Shown one piece after another: positions 60,499-64,000 of a stretch of DNA of 64,000 nt. The DNA is taken from positions 1,448,796 to 1,512,795 of the forward strand of contig NZ_FRAA01000001.1 in assembly GCF_900142205.1 (NCBI RefSeq), in the 5' to 3' direction. The notes under the pieces were generated by a model, which worked only from the letters and a program-made list of their open reading frames with translations, had not been told where the DNA came from and searched no databases. Positions within the stretch are counted from its first letter, which is position 1, and each line of letters begins with the position of its first letter. The position numbers and the translations under genes were made by a program. The DNA comes from Reichenbachiella agariperforans. GTDB lineage: Bacteria; Bacteroidota; Bacteroidia; Cytophagales; Cyclobacteriaceae.

Positions 60499-62766
60499 TT
60501 ACGCGTTGTTTTGCTTTTTGATCAAGTTCAATGCAGAACCTGCTTTGAACCATTCAATCTGACCAGCATTATACGTATGGTTTGCAAGGATGTTGTCCTC
60601 CGATCCATCGGCGTGCTTCGCTACAATCGTCAATGGCTTGCCTGGTGCGAATTCTTTTAAATCCACAAAGTCAAAAACATCATCCTCCTGAATTTTGTCA
60701 TAATCTGCTTCGCTAGCGAATGTCAACCCTAACATCCCCTGCTTCTTCAAATTGGTTTCGTGGATTCTGGCGAAAGACTTCACCAATACTGCGATCACAC
60801 CCAAGTGTCTTGGTTGCATCGCGGCATGCTCTCTAGACGAACCCTCACCATAATTATGATCACCCACGACAATCGTCGGGATTCCTGCTGCTTTGTAAGC
60901 TCTCTGCACATCTGGCACAGCACCATGCGACCCATCCAACTGGTTCTTTACACTGTCTGTTTCTCCGTTAAACGCATTCACAGCACCTGTGAGGGTGTTA
61001 TTAGAGATATTATCCAAGTGACCTCTGAATCTCAGCCATGGCCCTGCCATAGAGATATGATCCGTCGTACACTTCCCTTTTGCTTTGATTAACAGTTTAG
61101 CTCCCGTGATATTTTCACCATCCCATGCGGCAAATGGAGACAACAATTGTAGGCGCTTGGAGTCGGGACTGACTGCTATCTCAACACCTGAGCCGTCAGC
61201 CGCTGGTTCCTTGTAGCCTGCATCCTCTACATCAAATCCTTTTGATGGCAGCTCTTCTCCTTTTGGAGGGTCAAGCTTCACTTGCTCCCCTTTGTCATTG
61301 GTCAAAGTATCCGTGATAGGATTAAATCCCAGATCACCAGATATCGCAATAGCCGCTACCATTTCGGGAGAGGTTACAAATGCGTGCGTATTTGGGTTAC
61401 CATCTGCTCGCTTGGCAAAATTCCTATTGAACGAATGGACAATGGTGTTCTTTTCCTTTTTGTCAGCTCCAGCACGATCCCACTGCCCAATACACGGCCC
61501 ACAGGCATTGGTAAATATCCTTGTTCCTAGCTTTTCGAAAACATCAAGAATACCATCTCTTTCAATAGTGTATCGCACTTGTTCTGAGCCAGGGTTAATC
61601 CCAAAATCTGCCTTGGGCTTGAGACCTTTGGCTACAGCTTGCTCAGCAATTGATGCAGCTCTGGACATATCCTCGTACGAAGAGTTGGTACACGACCCAA
61701 TCAACCCCCACTCTACTTTAGTAGGCCAATCGTTGGCTTTGGCTTTCTCTGCCATCTCTGCAATAGGTGTAGCCAAATCTGGTGTAAATGGGCCATTCAC
61801 GTGAGGGGAAAGGGTGTCAAGGTCAATTTCTATTACTTGATCAAAGTATTTTTCTGGATTAGCATATACCTCGTCATCACCCGTCAAGTGCTCTCTCATT
61901 CCGTTAGCTAAATCAGCCACTTCTGCACGGTCGGTAGCTCTCAAGTATCGCTCCATTGAATCATCATAGCCGAAGGTAGAGGTCGTCGCTCCGATCTCTG
62001 CCCCCATGTTACAGATGGTTCCTTTCCCTGTACAAGATAGGTTTTTAGCTCCTTCGCCAAAGTATTCGACGATCGCTCCAGTACCGCCTTTTACAGTGAG
62101 TATCCCCGCTACTTTCAAGATCACGTCTTTCGATGAAGTCCAGCCGTTCATTTTACCCGTTAGCTTGACACCAATCAGTTTTGGGAATTTCAACTCCCAA
62201 GCCATGCCTGCCATTACATCTACGGCATCCGCTCCACCGACACCTACAGCGACCATTCCTAGTCCTCCAGCATTCACGGTGTGTGAATCCGTACCGATCA
62301 TCAGTCCACCCGGGAAGGCATAATTTTCTAATACCACTTGGTGAATGATCCCTGCTCCTGGCTTCCAAAACCCAATTCCATACTTGCTAGAGACAGAATC
62401 CAGAAAATTGAATACTTCATTGGAAGTATTGAGCGCATTTTGCAAATCTGCTGCTGCTCCGATTTTCGCCTGAATCAGGTGATCACAGTGAACTGTCGTA
62501 GGTACTGCGACTTTGGGTTTGCCCGCTTGCATAAACTGCAAGAGTGCCATCTGGGCCGTTGCATCTTGGCAGGCAATTCTATCTGGCGCAAAATTCACAT
62601 AAGACTCCCCTCGTTTGTATTCCTCGTTTGGCACACCATCGTAGAGATGCGAGTAGAGAATTTTCTCAGACAGGGTCAACGGTTTACCTGTCAATTCCTT
62701 TGCCTTGTTGATTCTATCCCCCATTTGGGAATAAACCTTTTTTATCATATCGAGATCAAATGCCAT
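60499..62766 (-). CDS. Aconitate hydratase (mitochondrial-type)
   Basis: 755 residues. [13 protein letters not shown] and [16 protein letters not shown] belong to the active site; [11 protein letters not shown] and [14 protein letters not shown] supply the three Cys ligands of the 4Fe-4S cluster. The C-terminal swivel domain has [21 protein letters not shown] with the catalytic Ser and Arg. It converts citrate to isocitrate in the TCA cycle, through which pyruvate from fucose would flow. Single-gene unit. Confidence 0.97.
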   Translation of the reverse strand: MAFDLDMIKKVYSQMGDRINKAKELTGKPLTLSEKILYSHLYDGVPNEEYKRGESYVNFAPDRIACQDATAQMALLQFMQAGKPKVAVPTTVHCDHLIQAKIGAAADLQNALNTSNEVFNFLDSVSSKYGIGFWKPGAGIIHQVVLENYAFPGGLMIGTDSHTVNAGGLGMVAVGVGGADAVDVMAGMAWELKFPKLIGVKLTGKMNGWTSSKDVILKVAGILTVKGGTGAIVEYFGEGAKNLSCTGKGTICNMGAEIGATTSTFGYDDSMERYLRATDRAEVADLANGMREHLTGDDEVYANPEKYFDQVIEIDLDTLSPHVNGPFTPDLATPIAEMAEKAKANDWPTKVEWGLIGSCTNSSYEDMSRAASIAEQAVAKGLKPKADFGINPGSEQVRYTIERDGILDVFEKLGTRIFTNACGPCIGQWDRAGADKKEKNTIVHSFNRNFAKRADGNPNTHAFVTSPEMVAAIAISGDLGFNPITDTLTNDKGEQVKLDPPKGEELPSKGFDVEDAGYKEPAADGSGVEIAVSPDSKRLQLLSPFAAWDGENITGAKLLIKAKGKCTTDHISMAGPWLRFRGHLDNISNNTLTGAVNAFNGETDSVKNQLDGSHGAVPDVQRAYKAAGIPTIVVGDHNYGEGSSREHAAMQPRHLGVIAVLVKSFARIHETNLKKQGMLGLTFASEADYDKIQEDDVFDFVDLKEFAPGKPLTIVAKHADGSEDNILANHTYNAGQIEWFKAGSALNLIKKQNNA

Positions 62767-63157
62767 AGAAAGTATTTTTTGCTTTATGAATTGTATTCCA
62801 ATTTAACAATAAACGAGATATAATAAAGGGAGTTGTGGGATTGATCGCAAAGAAAGGCTGTTCTGCTAGGACTAGGGATTGCCTGATCTACGTGTTCGTG
62901 CCTCTGCGTCAGGCAATGGCGATGTGTTGTAAGTAAAGGTCAGGGTTGGTAAAGGTTTAGCGGAACGCTTTTCCACCATCCATTGCATGGTGGAAATAGG
63001 GTGGGCTTTCACCTTCTGTCCCTCACTTCATACATACCAGTACCTACCGCCTAATCACAAAAAGTGCTTTTAAACGGCGCTAATCCCCCTGTTTTAAGTG
63101 TTCCGATAAGGGCACTTGAAACATAATAATAAAATTCAAGTCTTCAGACTTGACCTT
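62767..63157. other. Gene-free region between aconitase and the REP transposase, with hairpins
   Basis: 391 bases with no supportable gene. Two clear inverted repeats: ATTGCCTGA (62878-62886) with TCAGGCAAT (62909-62917), and TTCCACCAT (62971-62979) with ATGGTGGAA (62987-62995). A weaker one, AAGTG/CACTT, lies near 63098-63119. The REP palindrome at 63137-63152 is described separately. No T runs mark these as terminators. Confidence 0.6.
63137..63152. repeat. REP-like palindrome, left copy
   Basis: CAAGTCTTCAGACTTG: 6-base arms CAAGTC/GACTTG with a TTCA loop. It lies 6 bases from the stop of the transposase gene. The right copy at 63755-63770 is its exact reverse complement. Confidence 0.8.
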
Positions 63158-63706
63158 CTATAGAAAACATACCTCAACCAAGCCTTTTCCACCACTGTAG
63201 TCTATAGCACTTGAATACCGATAGTGCTCCGCTTCATTCACGACACCGGCCTCTACTGGATTCATATGTATGTAATTCAACTTTTCGTCTTTGAACTTAT
63301 TAGTCTCTAACTCTTTGGGTTGGTTGCTTTGTCTCCAAAACTGATAAATTTTGTTATTCGAGTTTTTTGCACCTGCTGATTTAAAAATCCATAGCATCCA
63401 AGCCCTTCGACTCTCTTGGACATTGTTTTCTATGGATTTAAGAATTTTTGAGGCAGTAAATTTCTTGAAATCCCGAAGTACATCAGACAACTCGCCCTTA
63501 CTCGAAGATATGATTAGATGAAGATGATTTGACATCAGGCACCATGCATCTATTTCTAAACCTTTTTCTTTTTGGCAATAGTTGAGACTATCGACCACTA
63601 CATCGGCATACTGCCGCCTTGTGAAAACATCAATCCACTCCACTACGGCAAATGTGATGAAATATATCCCCTGTTGATTTCTGATTTTATATCCAGAGGA
63701 GTGCAT
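63158..63706 (-). CDS. REP-associated tyrosine transposase (TnpA_REP, Y1 HUH type)
   Basis: 182 residues. YKIRNQQGIYFITFAVVEWIDVF is the family start; the HUH metal motif is in SNHLHLIIS; DVLRDFKKFTASKIL, YQFWRQSNQPKE and LNYIHMNPVEAGVV are standard segments of this family. VVDSLNYCQKEKGL contains a possible catalytic Tyr. These single-strand nucleases act on REP palindromes and spread them. The gene has palindromes on both sides. Length and motifs suggest it is intact. Confidence 0.92.
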   Translation of the reverse strand: MHSSGYKIRNQQGIYFITFAVVEWIDVFTRRQYADVVVDSLNYCQKEKGLEIDAWCLMSNHLHLIISSSKGELSDVLRDFKKFTASKILKSIENNVQESRRAWMLWIFKSAGAKNSNNKIYQFWRQSNQPKELETNKFKDEKLNYIHMNPVEAGVVNEAEHYRYSSAIDYSGGKGLVEVCFL

Positions 63707-63754
63707 TCAATAACTTGAAAATGGCATCATTGAAGATAAATAATTATTATCAAA

Positions 63755-63770
63755 CAAGTCTGAAGACTTG
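63755..63770. repeat. REP-like palindrome, right copy (inverted)
   Basis: CAAGTCTGAAGACTTG, the exact reverse complement of the left copy, 48 bases upstream of the transposase start. The bases next to the two copies do not match, so the repeat unit seems to be only the palindrome. Confidence 0.8.
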
Positions 63771-63788
63771 CCTCTGATTCATACTTTC

Positions 63789-63810
63789 AAGTCTCGCTTT
63801 GCTAAGACTT
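63789..63810. repeat. Hairpin related to the REP palindrome
   Basis: AAGTCT (63789-63794) and AGACTT (63805-63810) with a 10-base loop. The arms share the AAGTCT core with the REP copies and may be a degenerate member. Confidence 0.5.
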
Positions 63811-63960
63811 AAAAGAGCGGGAGACACGGATAAACAGACCTAAAAGAACCTCTCTATTGTGACCGTCAATATGGCAGTTTCACTGCAAAAACACCCGCAA
63901 AAGTCCCGTTTTATCCTTCCCAAAAGTGGGGATGAAAGAACCTCAAGTGATTCTCAAAAG

Positions 63961-63996
63961 AAACACGTGTGTTTGACCGCCGAAACACACGTGTTT
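63961..63996. repeat. Perfect 14-bp inverted repeat at the window end
   Basis: AAACACGTGTGTTT (63961-63974), 8-base loop, AAACACACGTGTTT (63983-63996), complementary over all 14 bases. Its neighbour gene lies outside the window, so whether it is a terminator, operator or repeat is undecided. The other bases from 63811 to 63960 hold nothing I can name. Confidence 0.7.
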
Positions 63997-64000
63997 GGAG

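Overview
The window comes from the chromosome of a marine-type Bacteroidota, most likely a Cytophagales relative. This is inferred from a SusC/SusD pair, a hybrid two-component regulator, a type IX secretion C-terminal domain, many lipoprotein signals, and a housekeeping block (rny-zapA-zapB-like-pheT) of Bacteroidota style. No species can be named from the sequence alone.

Region 1 to about 37.4 kb is a polysaccharide utilization locus (PUL), entirely on the minus strand, so transcription runs from high to low coordinates and the locus continues past base 1. Its order of transcription is: hybrid two-component regulator, SusC, SusD, IPT-domain surface lipoprotein, two tandem terminators, heparinase II/III-like lyase, two sulfatases, DUF6250-like lipoprotein, PA14-containing GH31, a 1004-residue beta-helix protein with a fucose-lectin motif, a third sulfatase, two tandem paralogous giant heparinase-like lyases, a GH28-like lipoprotein, a GH116 gene broken by one in-frame TAG, an RbsD/FucU-like lipoprotein, and a second beta-helix protein cut by the window edge.

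Region 37.5 to 45.5 kb, same strand, is a complete non-phosphorylative L-fucose pathway: UxaA-type fuconate dehydratase, 2-keto-3-deoxyfuconate dehydrogenase, FAH-family diketo-acid hydrolase, fuconolactonase, fucose dehydrogenase, FucP permease, sugar mutarotase, and an L-lactate dehydrogenase that would burn the L-lactate formed. The joint reading is that the PUL attacks a sulfated, uronic-acid-containing, fucose-bearing (probably algal) glycan at the cell surface and the adjacent operon oxidises the released fucose to pyruvate. The F-type lectin signature inside the 1004-residue enzyme independently points to fucose. No recognised alpha-L-fucosidase family is visible in the window.

Region 45.5 to 46.1 kb has no protein gene but is full of palindromes and ends in a tRNA-Arg(CCT). 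Region 46.2 to 62.8 kb is ordinary core genome: thioredoxin, LemA and two TPM-domain proteins, a YeeE/YedE pair with a rhodanese, RNase Y, ZapA, PheT, DUF1232, an IscA-like protein, FolB, DivIVA-like, WD40, HIT, GreA and aconitase. Region 62.8 to 64 kb holds a REP-associated tyrosine transposase flanked by inverted copies of a 16-base palindrome, with further hairpins.
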